Shown here: positions 1 through 7,965 of the stretch, one piece after another | How positions within the stretch are numbered: the stretch's first letter is position 1 | Layout: each line of letters begins with the position of its first letter | Assembly: GCF_002836515.1 (NCBI RefSeq) | Contig: NZ_PJBC01000001.1 | Span: forward strand, 124,001 to 188,000 | Direction: 5' to 3' | DNA from: Pseudomonas sp. Choline-02u-1 | Lineage (GTDB): Bacteria; Pseudomonadota; Gammaproteobacteria; Pseudomonadales; Pseudomonadaceae | DNA length: 64,000 nucleotides | Translations under genes and position numbers: made by a program | Notes under the pieces: model-generated | The model's input: only the letters and a program-made list of their open reading frames with translations | Databases searched by the model: none | Told to the model about the DNA's origin: nothing

Positions 1-1020
1 ATACGTACCGACCTCTAGCGTCTGCATTGGGCTAACGAGAACACACTCTTCAGCGTCCTCAAGGTAACCCCCTCCCACATCGGAATGCACACCCGGCAAG
101 ACGATTTCCGGATGATCCATCGCTACTCGATTGAGAGCAAAGTTAGCCCTGCATTCATCCCGCGCAGCCAACTGCACAACGTCGGTGAAATAACGTCGAT
201 CGAGATAGAGTTTGACCCCCGTTGCGACTGCGCTTTTTATGTTGCCCAGATTGGACCATCCAGCAATCGACGGTACCGTGTCGAACAGCCCAATGAAGCC
301 CACGTTGATGTCGCTGTGATACTGATCAACAAAGGTCGAACTGAGGGCATCGGACATACTGCGGAGAATGTCGCCTAAAGGCCCTTGTTTGCCACGCACT
401 ATCTCGTTGGCGAAATGTCTGGCGGCTGCGGCACCGCGACTAAAGCCAAACGTGTCGAAAGTCAACGAAGCAATTTCACTACCGGGATTTTTGTCCAATA
501 CTTCAGTGATACGCTGCTCGATCACCGCGAAACAGGATTGGACTCGCCCTGCAACGCCGGTTTCACCACGTCCTGTACCGGCGCCGAATTTACTGTCTTC
601 TTCACCTGAACGGGTACCTATACCTTCGACGTAGACCATACCGAAAGCTCTCTTTCGTGGCCCTTCTCCCTCAGCGAGTCGTGTTGCTCCATACAGTTCG
701 CTCAGCTTCTTCACATTGCTGACATCGTTGCCATAACTACTATCCGGATCACCCATATAAGGCTGGCAACTGGCGGGAATATCTTCAGGCGCAATCGGAT
801 GCTGAGCGCCACACAACAACCCCGCAGCAGAGTTGTTCGCATTGTTGCCCGTGCCATCAAAGAACACCCCGATCCTCAACGCAATCCCGATTTTCTCAGG
901 TTCGCGCGCAGGCTCTTTCCCATGCTTCTCATACTCGGCCCAATGCTGGGCGTGTATGTCGACGGGTTTGGCTTCTTCGTAGCGATAGTTTTTCGGCGGG
1001 TTTGGAACGTAGCCACTCAA
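1..1020 (-). CDS. DUF2235 (Tle1-like) alpha/beta hydrolase, 5' part, truncated by the window edge
   Basis: The reading frame is open from position 1020 to the left edge (340 codons), with no stop. DUF2235 proteins include type VI secretion phospholipase effectors (Tle1) and related hydrolases. Family marks are visible: GVFFDGTGNN (residues 51-60), a nucleophile elbow GFSRG with Ser194, FDTV with Asp247, and HSDVGGGY (312-319) carrying a candidate catalytic acid/histidine segment. I chose a TTG start at 1020, preceded by an AAGGA-like site; an in-frame ATG at 1107 would add residues that read like non-coding DNA, partly REP-derived. No vgrG, immunity gene or other T6SS gene lies in the window, so an effector role is inference; the family call is firm. 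Confidence 0.85.
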   Translation of the reverse strand, partial: MSGYVPNPPKNYRYEEAKPVDIHAQHWAEYEKHGKEPAREPEKIGIALRIGVFFDGTGNNANNSAAGLLCGAQHPIAPEDIPASCQPYMGDPDSSYGNDVSNVKKLSELYGATRLAEGEGPRKRAFGMVYVEGIGTRSGEEDSKFGAGTGRGETGVAGRVQSCFAVIEQRITEVLDKNPGSEIASLTFDTFGFSRGAAAARHFANEIVRGKQGPLGDILRSMSDALSSTFVDQYHSDINVGFIGLFDTVPSIAGWSNLGNIKSAVATGVKLYLDRRYFTDVVQLAARDECRANFALNRVAMDHPEIVLPGVHSDVGGGYLEDAEECVLVSPMQTLEVGTY

Positions 1021-1111
1021 TCCTTGATTCCTTCTGATCCTTGAAGAACGGCCAGAAGGGTGACAGCCGGGAGGGAGCGGTGCAAGCCGTGGCGGTGTGC
1101 CAGCCATGGAG

Positions 1112-1133
1112 CGCCAGTGCGAGCAGGCTCACT
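1112..1133. repeat. Decayed half-REP
   Basis: The text GCGAGCAGGCTCACTCCC differs from the intact REP arm elsewhere in the window (GCGAGCAGGCTCGCTCCC) by one base and has no partner arm. It lies between the DUF2235 gene and arsH. Confidence 0.6.
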
Positions 1134-1168
1134 CCCAAAAAGGAATGAGCCTGGCTGGGGATGGCGGG

Positions 1169-1867
1169 TCAAATCGACCGCTGATTCACCCGCGCCATCA
1201 ACTGTTCAGCACTTTCCTTGCGCTCGGAATAGCGGTCCACCAGGTGCGCCTGCTGCCCACGCAGCAGCACGGTGAACTTGACCAGTTCTTCCATCACATC
1301 CACCACACGGTCGTAGAACTGCGAGGGTTTCATCCGCCCTTCTTCGTCGAATTCCATATAGGCCTTCGGCACCGAGGATTGGTTGGGGATGGTGAACATG
1401 CGCATCCAGCGGCCGAGGACGCGTAGTTGGTTGACCACGTTGAACGACTGCGAGCCGCCGCAGACTTGCATCACCGCCAGGGTTTTGCCTTGGGTCGGGC
1501 GCACAGCGCCGAGTTCCAGCGGGATCCAGTCGATCTGTGCTTTGAACACGGCGGACATCGCGCCGTGGCGTTCTGGCGAGCACCAGACCTGGCCTTCCGA
1601 CCACAACACCAGATCGCGCAATTCCTGGACCTTGGGATGGTCGACCGGGACGTCGTCGGGCAATGGCAAACCGGATGGGTTGAAGATCCGCGTTTCGGCG
1701 CCGAAGTGTTCGAGCAGGCGCGCGGCCTCTTCCACCAACAAGCGGCTGAAGGAGCGTTCACGGGTCGAGCCGTAGAGAAGAAGGATGCGCGGTTTGTGTT
1801 CGCCGACATTCGATGGCTTAACAGCGTCGATCAGGCTGGCGTCGAGGTTGGGCAAATGATTTGTCAT
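1169..1867 (-). CDS. arsH: ArsH, NADPH-dependent organoarsenical oxidase/FMN reductase
   Basis: 232 residues, usual length for ArsH. The flavodoxin-like fold is marked by the FMN phosphate loop [10 protein letters not shown] (33-42) and the segment [18 protein letters not shown] typical of the family. ArsH oxidises trivalent methyl- or aryl-arsenicals to the pentavalent form and has quinone/azo reductase activity. It is the last gene of arsR-arsC-arsH, 9 bases after arsC, with a strong AAGGAGG ribosome site just before the ATG. ArsR presumably controls it through the promoter before arsR. Confidence 0.93.
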   Translation of the reverse strand: MTNHLPNLDASLIDAVKPSNVGEHKPRILLLYGSTRERSFSRLLVEEAARLLEHFGAETRIFNPSGLPLPDDVPVDHPKVQELRDLVLWSEGQVWCSPERHGAMSAVFKAQIDWIPLELGAVRPTQGKTLAVMQVCGGSQSFNVVNQLRVLGRWMRMFTIPNQSSVPKAYMEFDEEGRMKPSQFYDRVVDVMEELVKFTVLLRGQQAHLVDRYSERKESAEQLMARVNQRSI

Positions 1868-1876
1868 GAAGCCTCC

Positions 1877-2347
1877 TTACAGCGTGCCGATGCGATCGAG
1901 TTCGGCTTTCAGTTGCTCACGACTGAGCGAGTGAAACGGCAGATCGAGGAAGGCTTGGCAGCGTTCACCGATGCGCATCAGAGTGGCTTGGAATGCCCCG
2001 TCGATTGCCGCTTCGTCGCCCTGCACTTCGGACGGATCTTCCAGTCCCCAATGCGTTTTCAGTGCCGGACCGAAATACACCGGACAGGTTTCGCCGGCGG
2101 CTTTGTCGCAGACAGTGATGACGATATCCGGCGGGTTGTTTGCGAAGGCATCGTTGCCTTTGCTGTGCAACCCGTCGATGGCGATGCCGTGCTTTTGCAA
2201 CGTCGACAGGCTGCGCGGCAGAACCTGGCCTTTGGGAAAACTGCCGGCACTCACCGCTTGGAAACCAGCGGGAGCCAGGTGATTGAACATGGCTTCGGAA
2301 AGAATGCTGCGGCAGCTATTGGCCGTGCACATGAACAGGACTCGCAT
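1877..2347 (-). CDS. arsC: Arsenate reductase, low-molecular-weight phosphatase type
   Basis: 156 residues. The N-terminal P-loop CTANSCRS gives Cys7-X5-Arg13, the phosphatase-type nucleophile and oxyanion loop. Cys80 and Cys88 (in CDKAAGETC) complete the three-cysteine relay of thioredoxin-coupled ArsC enzymes. It reduces arsenate to arsenite. It sits 27 bases after arsR and 9 bases before arsH. In most Pseudomonas ars operons an arsenite pump gene lies between arsR and arsC; here there is none, so its product has no exporter encoded beside it. Confidence 0.94.
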   Translation of the reverse strand: MRVLFMCTANSCRSILSEAMFNHLAPAGFQAVSAGSFPKGQVLPRSLSTLQKHGIAIDGLHSKGNDAFANNPPDIVITVCDKAAGETCPVYFGPALKTHWGLEDPSEVQGDEAAIDGAFQATLMRIGERCQAFLDLPFHSLSREQLKAELDRIGTL

Positions 2348-2374
2348 CGATGCGCTCCGTAGATAGTGGAAGAT

Positions 2375-2722
2375 TCAGCAGCAGGCGCGTTCGCGCACGG
2401 GACGGCCATCCATGTTTTGCAGGCGCGCGGCGTTGTCCTTGAGCCAATCGGCATTGGCCTTGGATGTCAGCTGAAGGATTTCGCCAATCCATGCCGGCAG
2501 TTCCGGATTGAGGCGGTAATACACCCACTGGCCCTGACGGCGGTCGAGCAGCAAACCATTACTGCGCAGTTGCGCGAGATGGCGGCTGATTTTCGGCTGG
2601 CTGTCGTCGAGCGCACACATCAACTCGCAAACGCAGAGTTCACCTTGCTCGGCGATGAGCAGGATGGCGCGGACGCGGGTTTCATCGGCGAGGCTTTTGA
2701 AGACTTCGGTGGGGGTGATCAT
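2375..2722 (-). CDS. arsR: ArsR family arsenite-responsive repressor
   Basis: 115 residues with a winged helix-turn-helix. The metal-sensing motif ELCVCEL (Cys30, Cys32) opens the recognition region, followed by a DNA-reading helix around DDSQPKISRHLAQLRS. The protein ends in two cysteines (114-115), common in Pseudomonas ArsR. It is first in the ars operon and should repress it until As(III)/Sb(III) binds. A promoter with a dyad sits directly upstream. Confidence 0.94.
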   Translation of the reverse strand: MITPTEVFKSLADETRVRAILLIAEQGELCVCELMCALDDSQPKISRHLAQLRSNGLLLDRRQGQWVYYRLNPELPAWIGEILQLTSKANADWLKDNAARLQNMDGRPVRERACC

Positions 2723-2752
2723 GGTGATCGGCTCGCCATATGCGGGAAATCG

Positions 2753-2780
2753 AATATACGGATATCCATATGTTTATCAA
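2753..2780 (-). promoter_or_regulatory. ars promoter with dyad (probable ArsR operator)
   Basis: On the minus strand a -35-like TTGATA (2780-2775) is separated by 16 bases from a -10-like TATATT (2758-2753). The spacer contains the perfect palindrome GGATATCC (2760-2767) flanked by ATAT/ATATG half-sites, a reasonable place for ArsR to block RNA polymerase. Assignment to ArsR rests on position. Confidence 0.6.
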
Positions 2781-2809
2781 CCCGTGAAAGCAGCCACGGT
2801 GAATAAACG

Positions 2810-2898
2810 TGTGGGAGCGAGCCTGCTCGCGAAGGCGGTGGGTCAGGCGAGGTTTGCGTATCAGATACACCGCTTTCGCGAGCAGGCTCGCTCCCACA
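2810..2898. repeat. REP doublet (REPIN)
   Basis: Two inverted REP arms (TGTGGGAGCGAGCCTGCTCG and its complement) separated by about 40 bases of variable sequence. It lies between the LysR gene end and the ars promoter. Confidence 0.9.
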
Positions 2899-2920
2899 GG
2901 GCGATTTGGATGCGCCAGGT

Positions 2921-3805
2921 TTAACCGCGTAAAAGCCCCTGCTCGGCCTCACACAACCCCACCACATAATCCCAGACCACCCGCAGCCGCACCGATTTAT
3001 GCAGCTCCCGGCGGGTGCTGATCCAGTAGCTGCGCTCGATGCTTTCATCCGGCAACAGTGCCACCAGATCCGGGTCGGACGCGGCCATGTAACACGGCAG
3101 CACGGCGATGCCCAACCCCGAGCGCGCCGCTTCCTGCTGGGCAATGACGCTGGTGCTGTGAAACACCACGCGCGGGCTGCGGCAGAAGCTGTTGAGGAAC
3201 ATCAGTTCCTGACTGAACAGCAGGTCGTCAACGTAACCGATCCACGCATGTCGGCCCAGGTCTTCGCGGCTTTGCAGTGGCGGCGCGTTGTCGAGGTAGG
3301 TTTGGCTGGCATACAGCGCAAGTCGATAGTCAGTGAGCTTGCGCGTGACGAGCATATCGGCGGATGGCCGTTCGAGGTGGATGCTGATTTCCGCTTCGCG
3401 GTTGAGGATGCTGACAAAGCGCGGCACGGCGACCAGTTCCACTTCCAGCCCGGGATAACGCTCGAACAGCCCGATCATTCGGGAAGCGAGAAATTTGATG
3501 CCGAGGCCTTCGGTGACGCCAACGCGGATCTTGCCCAGCGGCGCGGTGGACTGGGTGATTTCTTCCTGCGCCAGCAGCGCGACGTTTTCCATCGCTTCGG
3601 CGTGTTTGAGCAGCGCCTCCCCCGCCGGGGTCATCTCATAGCCCTGTGCGTGCTGAACAAACAGCGCGGTGCCGAGGCTTTTCTCGATCGACTCGATGTG
3701 CCGCGCGACCGTCGCGTGGGTAGTGTTGAGCCGACGCGCGGCAGTGAGCAGGCGACCGCTGCGTTGCAGTTCGAGAAAAAAGCGCAGGTCGTTCCAGTCG
3801 AACAT
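2921..3805 (-). CDS. LysR family transcriptional regulator
   Basis: 294 residues. The N-terminal helix-turn-helix includes AARRLNTTHATVARHIESIE, followed by the two-lobed effector domain. It is transcribed away from the GMC oxidoreductase gene with about 130 bases between, the classic arrangement for a LysR protein controlling its divergent neighbour. The effector is unknown; the targets are probably the GMC oxidoreductase and the transporter behind it. Confidence 0.88.
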   Translation of the reverse strand: MFDWNDLRFFLELQRSGRLLTAARRLNTTHATVARHIESIEKSLGTALFVQHAQGYEMTPAGEALLKHAEAMENVALLAQEEITQSTAPLGKIRVGVTEGLGIKFLASRMIGLFERYPGLEVELVAVPRFVSILNREAEISIHLERPSADMLVTRKLTDYRLALYASQTYLDNAPPLQSREDLGRHAWIGYVDDLLFSQELMFLNSFCRSPRVVFHSTSVIAQQEAARSGLGIAVLPCYMAASDPDLVALLPDESIERSYWISTRRELHKSVRLRVVWDYVVGLCEAEQGLLRG

Positions 3806-3938
3806 GGCGGTTCCTTGTCGGCTATCGTCGTTTCAGGCTGTTTGAAAACGCACAGCGGCTGCGCAAAAACTAACATTCTTTTAACGAAAGCTAACAACTA
3901 GAGTGTCCGACAATAAAAACAAAAAGCGAGGTCAGGGC

Positions 3939-5606
3939 ATGCACACGTCCCTGGATGAATTCGACTACATCGTGGTCGGCGCCGGCCCCGCCGGGTGCCT
4001 GCTGGCCAATCGGCTTTCAGCGGATCCCCAGCAGCGGGTGTTGCTGCTCGAAGCCGGCGGCCGCGACAACTACACGTGGATTCACATTCCTGTGGGTTAC
4101 CTCTTCTGCATCGGTAACCCACGCACCGACTGGTGCTTCAAGACCGAAGAACAACCGGGCCTCAATGGCCGCGCGCTGAGTTATCCGCGCGGCAAGGTGC
4201 TGGGCGGCTGTTCCTCGATCAACGGCATGATCTACATGCGCGGCCAGGCCGGCGACTATGACGGTTGGGCGGCGGCTGGCAATCCGGGCTGGGCGTGGAA
4301 CGACGTGCTGCCGCTGTTCAAACAGAGCGAAAACCACTTTGCTGGCGGCGCTCAATTTCATGGCGATCAGGGCGAATGGCGAGTCGAGCAACAGCGTCTG
4401 TCGTGGCCGATTCTCGATGCCTTTCGCAGCGCTGCCGAGCAAAGCGGCATCGCCAGCATCAATGACTTCAACCAGGGCGACAACGAAGGCTGCGGCTACT
4501 TTCAGGTCAACCAGAAAGCCGGGGTGCGCTGGAACGCGGCCAAGGCCTTTTTGAAACCGCTGCGCAGCCGGGCGAACCTGACCGTGCTGACCGGCGTCGA
4601 GGTTGATCGTGTGTTGCTGGAGAATGGCCGCGCGGCGAAAGTCAGCGCGCAGCATGAAGGCCAGACCAGACAGTTCAAGGCGCGCAAGGAGATTGTTTTG
4701 TGCGCCGGCTCAGTCGGCTCGCCGAGCATTCTGCAGCGCTCCGGCATCGGTCCGCAGCCGCTGCTCGAACGCTTAGGGATAGGCGTGATTCATGAGCTGC
4801 CGGGCGTCGGCGGCAACCTGCAGGATCACCTGCAACTGCGCCTGATCTACAAGCTGGAAAACGCTCGCACCCTGAACCAGATCGCCGGCAGCGTGTGGGG
4901 CAAGATGGGCATGGGCCTGCGCTATCTGTACGACCGCAGCGGGCCGCTGTCGATGGCGCCGAGTCAGTTGGGCGCATTCGCCCGCTCCGGTCCGGAGCAA
5001 ACCTCGGCGAACCTGCAATACCACGTGCAGCCCTTATCGCTGGAGCGTTTCGGTGAGCCGTTGCACAGCTTCCCGGCGTTCACCGCCTCGGTGTGCGACC
5101 TGCGCCCGCAGAGCCGTGGGCGCATCGAGATTCGCTCGGCCGATCCGCAAGCGGCACCGCTGATTCAGCCCAATTACCTCAGCCACCCGCAAGACTTGCG
5201 CGTCGCCGCCGATGCGATCCGCCTGACCCGGCGCATCGTCAGTGCCCCTGCCCTGGAGGCGTTCAAACCGGTGGAATACCTGCCCGGCGCCGACCTGCAA
5301 AGCGAAGAACAATTGCACGAAGCGGCGGCAAAAATCGGTACGACGATTTTCCACCCGGTCGGTACTTGCCGCATGGGCAACGACGGCGACGCGGTGGTCG
5401 ATGCGCAACTTCGCGTGCACGGCGTACCGGGTTTGCGCATTGCCGATGCGTCGATCATGCCGAAAATCACCTCGGGCAATACCTGTTCGCCTACGCTGAT
5501 GATTGCCGAGAAGGCTGCTCAACTGATTTTGGCCAAACCTGTACACAGTTCTAATGTGGGAGCGGGCTTGCTCGCGAAAGCGGAGTGTCATTCACCCTTG
5601 ATGTGA
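3939..5606 (+). CDS. GMC-family FAD oxidoreductase (choline/alcohol dehydrogenase-like)
   Basis: 555 residues from the ATG at 3939, which has GAGG seven bases upstream; a GTG at 3903 is open but lacks a site. FAD-binding YIVVGAGPAGC is at 10-20, the GMC signature PRGKVLGGCSSINGMIYMRG follows, and the C-terminal active-site segments HPVGTCRMG and SGNTCSPTLM are present. It should oxidise a primary alcohol, donating electrons to a quinone or to oxygen; the substrate is unknown. BetA-like by family, but there is no betIB here. The last 17 codons are read out of a REP element, so the native C-terminus has been replaced or extended. Confidence 0.85.
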   Translation: MHTSLDEFDYIVVGAGPAGCLLANRLSADPQQRVLLLEAGGRDNYTWIHIPVGYLFCIGNPRTDWCFKTEEQPGLNGRALSYPRGKVLGGCSSINGMIYMRGQAGDYDGWAAAGNPGWAWNDVLPLFKQSENHFAGGAQFHGDQGEWRVEQQRLSWPILDAFRSAAEQSGIASINDFNQGDNEGCGYFQVNQKAGVRWNAAKAFLKPLRSRANLTVLTGVEVDRVLLENGRAAKVSAQHEGQTRQFKARKEIVLCAGSVGSPSILQRSGIGPQPLLERLGIGVIHELPGVGGNLQDHLQLRLIYKLENARTLNQIAGSVWGKMGMGLRYLYDRSGPLSMAPSQLGAFARSGPEQTSANLQYHVQPLSLERFGEPLHSFPAFTASVCDLRPQSRGRIEIRSADPQAAPLIQPNYLSHPQDLRVAADAIRLTRRIVSAPALEAFKPVEYLPGADLQSEEQLHEAAAKIGTTIFHPVGTCRMGNDGDAVVDAQLRVHGVPGLRIADASIMPKITSGNTCSPTLMIAEKAAQLILAKPVHSSNVGAGLLAKAECHSPLM

Positions 5607-5643
5607 CCGAGCCGGCCCCTTCGGGAGCAAGCCCCCTCCCACA
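5555..5643. repeat. REP pair overlapping the GMC oxidoreductase 3' end
   Basis: The first arm (TGTGGGAGCGGGCTTGCTCG) lies inside the coding sequence and supplies its last codons up to TGA at 5604-5606. The second arm (CGGGAGCAAGCCCCCTCCC) is more diverged. Confidence 0.85.
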
Positions 5644-5733
5644 GTTTTTTGCAGCAGACTCAAGGCATCGCGCTTCACCCGGACACGCAACACCAGTGGA
5701 ACAACAAAAACAATCACTGTGAGGGATACCGAT

Positions 5734-7356
5734 ATGTCAGACCACGCTCAGCCGCTGGACGCCGCGGGTAGCGCCGAGACCGGCAATGCGACACAGAAAG
5801 TCATCTTCGCCTCATCACTCGGGACGGTGTTCGAGTGGTATGACTTCTTCCTCTACGGCGCCCTTGCGGCGGTGATCAGCAAGCAGTTTTTCGCCGGAGT
5901 CAACGACACCACCGCGTTCATCTTCGCGCTGATGGCGTTCGCCGCCGGCTTCATCGTGCGGCCGTTCGGCGCATTGGTGTTTGGCCGCTTGGGCGACATG
6001 ATCGGGCGCAAATACACTTTTTTGGCGACGATCATTCTGATGGGCGTGGCGACGTTTTGCGTCGGACTGCTGCCGACCTACGCCAGCATCGGCATCGCGG
6101 CGCCGATCATTCTAGTGGTGCTGCGCATGCTTCAGGGCCTGGCGCTCGGCGGCGAATACGGCGGCGCGGCGACCTACGTGGCCGAACACGCTCCCATCGG
6201 CAAACGCGGCTTCCACACCAGCTGGATTCAATCCACCGCGACCCTCGGCCTGCTGTTGTCGCTGCTGGTAGTGCTCGGTTGCCGCTACTTCACCGGCGAT
6301 CAGTTTGAAGTCTGGGGCTGGCGCATTCCGTTCCTGCTGTCGATCGTGCTGCTGGGCATTTCCACCTGGATTCGCCTGAGCCTGCACGAGTCGCCGGCCT
6401 ATCTGAAAATGAAGGAAGAAGGCAAAACCTCGAAGGCGCCTATCCGCGAATCCTTCGGCAAATGGGAAAACCTCAAAGTCGTGCTGATCGCCCTGTTCAG
6501 CATCAACGCCGGGCAAGCGGTGACCTTCTACGCCGCGCAGTTCTACGTGCTGTTCTTCCTCACGCAGTTCCTGAAAATGGACCCGGCAGTGGCCAACAGT
6601 CTGCTGATCATCAGCGTGGTGATCGGCGCGCCGTTCTTCATCTTTTTCGGCTGGCTGTCGGACAAGGTCGGGCGCAAACCGGTGCTGATGCTCGGCCTGC
6701 TGCTGGCAACCGCGCTGTACTTCCCGATCTTCAAATCCCTGGCCCACTACGCCAACCCGGCGATTGATCTGGCCAGCCGTCAGGCACCGATCACCGTGCT
6801 CGCCGACCCGGCGACTTGCACCTTCCAGTTCGATCCGGTGGGCAAGGCCAAATTCGACAGTCCCTGCGACAAGGTCAAGACCTTCCTGGTCAAGCAAGGC
6901 CTGCCCTACTCCAGCGTTGCTGCGCCGGCGGGTAGCGCCGTGCAGGTGAGTGTCGGCGACGTGAAGCTGGATGGTTTCGATGAGGCGGCACTGCGCGGCG
7001 CGATCACCCTCGCCGGCTATCCGCAACAAGCCGATATGCAGCAAATCAACAAACCTATGATCGTCGCACTGATCGTCGCGCTGATTATCATTTCCGCTAT
7101 GTGCTACGGCCCGCTCGCCGCGCTGATGGTCGAACTGTTCCCGACACGCATTCGCTACACCTCGATGTCGCTGCCGTATCACATCGGCAACGGCTGGTTT
7201 GGCGGATTCCTGCCTACCGTGTCGTTTGCGCTGGTGGTGTACACCGGGGATATTTTCTACGGGCTGTGGTATCCGGTGCTGATTACCGGGGTGAGCCTGG
7301 TGGTGGGGATGATTTGCCTGCGTGAGACGAAGAATATCGATCTCGACAAGAACTGA
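5734..7356 (+). CDS. MFS transporter, metabolite:H+ symporter (MHS) family
   Basis: 540 residues from the ATG at 5734 (GAGG nine bases upstream; a GTG at 5719 is an alternative). MHS marks: FEWYDFFLYG in the first segment, GRLGDMIGRKYTF between segments 2 and 3, and LQGLALGGEYGGAATYVAEH. About 12 membrane segments are visible, with a large hydrophilic insert of roughly 100 residues (CTFQFDPVGKAKFD...) between segments 8 and 9, which makes it longer than most MHS members of about 430-450. It follows the GMC oxidoreductase and may import that enzyme's substrate or a related acid. Confidence 0.87.
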   Translation: MSDHAQPLDAAGSAETGNATQKVIFASSLGTVFEWYDFFLYGALAAVISKQFFAGVNDTTAFIFALMAFAAGFIVRPFGALVFGRLGDMIGRKYTFLATIILMGVATFCVGLLPTYASIGIAAPIILVVLRMLQGLALGGEYGGAATYVAEHAPIGKRGFHTSWIQSTATLGLLLSLLVVLGCRYFTGDQFEVWGWRIPFLLSIVLLGISTWIRLSLHESPAYLKMKEEGKTSKAPIRESFGKWENLKVVLIALFSINAGQAVTFYAAQFYVLFFLTQFLKMDPAVANSLLIISVVIGAPFFIFFGWLSDKVGRKPVLMLGLLLATALYFPIFKSLAHYANPAIDLASRQAPITVLADPATCTFQFDPVGKAKFDSPCDKVKTFLVKQGLPYSSVAAPAGSAVQVSVGDVKLDGFDEAALRGAITLAGYPQQADMQQINKPMIVALIVALIIISAMCYGPLAALMVELFPTRIRYTSMSLPYHIGNGWFGGFLPTVSFALVVYTGDIFYGLWYPVLITGVSLVVGMICLRETKNIDLDKN

Positions 7357-7371
7357 AAACGCGCTGACAAC

Positions 7372-7406
7372 AATGGCGAGGGACGCGATCCTCTCGCCAT
7401 TTTTTT
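7372..7406. terminator. Terminator between convergent genes
   Basis: AATGGCGAG pairs with CTCGCCATT and is followed by a T-run. It ends the rightward transporter gene and faces the leftward DUF427 gene. Confidence 0.8.
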
Positions 7407-7409
7407 GGC

Positions 7410-7772
7410 TCAGATGTCCGCTTTGATCACTTCGAATTTCACCTGGTCCGGATAAAACGCCAGGTAGTCGCGGATCGGCGCGACTGACACTTTCGGATTT
7501 TCGTAAGTCCACGCTGCGTTGGCGACCTCATGCCCAGGCACCTGCAGGGTGAAATAACTGGCGTCCCCCTTGTATGGGCAATAGCTGCTGTGGTCGGTGC
7601 GGGCAAAATATTTCCCGTCGATGTCTTCGCGGGGGATGTAGTACACCGGCGGGTAGTTGGCTTCGTTGAGGATCAGCGCGTGGGAGGAAGCGGCGACCTG
7701 AATGCCGTGGAATTTCACCAGCAGGCAGCCGCTCAGTTGTTCGACGCTGATCACGGGGCTGGGGCTTTTCAT
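7410..7772 (-). CDS. DUF427 family protein
   Basis: 120 residues. The DUF427 pattern is clear: PVYYIPREDI, then CPYKGDASYFTL and a C-terminal AWTYENPK...IRDYLAFYPD. The family is cytosolic, widespread and of unsettled biochemical function. The gene stands alone, convergent with the MHS transporter and divergent from topB. Confidence 0.85.
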   Translation of the reverse strand: MKSPSPVISVEQLSGCLLVKFHGIQVAASSHALILNEANYPPVYYIPREDIDGKYFARTDHSSYCPYKGDASYFTLQVPGHEVANAAWTYENPKVSVAPIRDYLAFYPDQVKFEVIKADI

Positions 7773-7965
7773 GGGAATTCTCCTGAAGACGGCGAAGAGA
7801 CCGGTTCAGGTATAGCCGATGGGCTCGGGTCTGGTTGAGATTGCAGCCGAACGGCGAAAATCTTTGGCAATCGTTTTATCTGTATATCCATACAGATAAA
7901 AGTTGCTCGCGCCGCAGACTCCAGCCATCCTGTGCGCTCCCACAAACCAATCAGCGATGGTAGCT

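Noticed and set aside
929..1138. 69-residue leftward frame with a hydrophobic start
   Set aside because: Its first part is read from REP-like DNA and the rest overlaps the DUF2235 gene out of frame.
2810..2898. Could the spaced REP arms be a CRISPR array?
   Set aside because: They are inverted, not direct, and each occurs as one pair scattered through the window.
6112..7512. 466-residue frame opposite the MHS transporter
   Set aside because: Rich in His, Gln and Arg, as expected from the antisense of a membrane protein gene; no start site or motif.
7903..7965. Upstream extension of topB
   Set aside because: Extra residues do not match the family, which starts MRLYLCEKPSQ.
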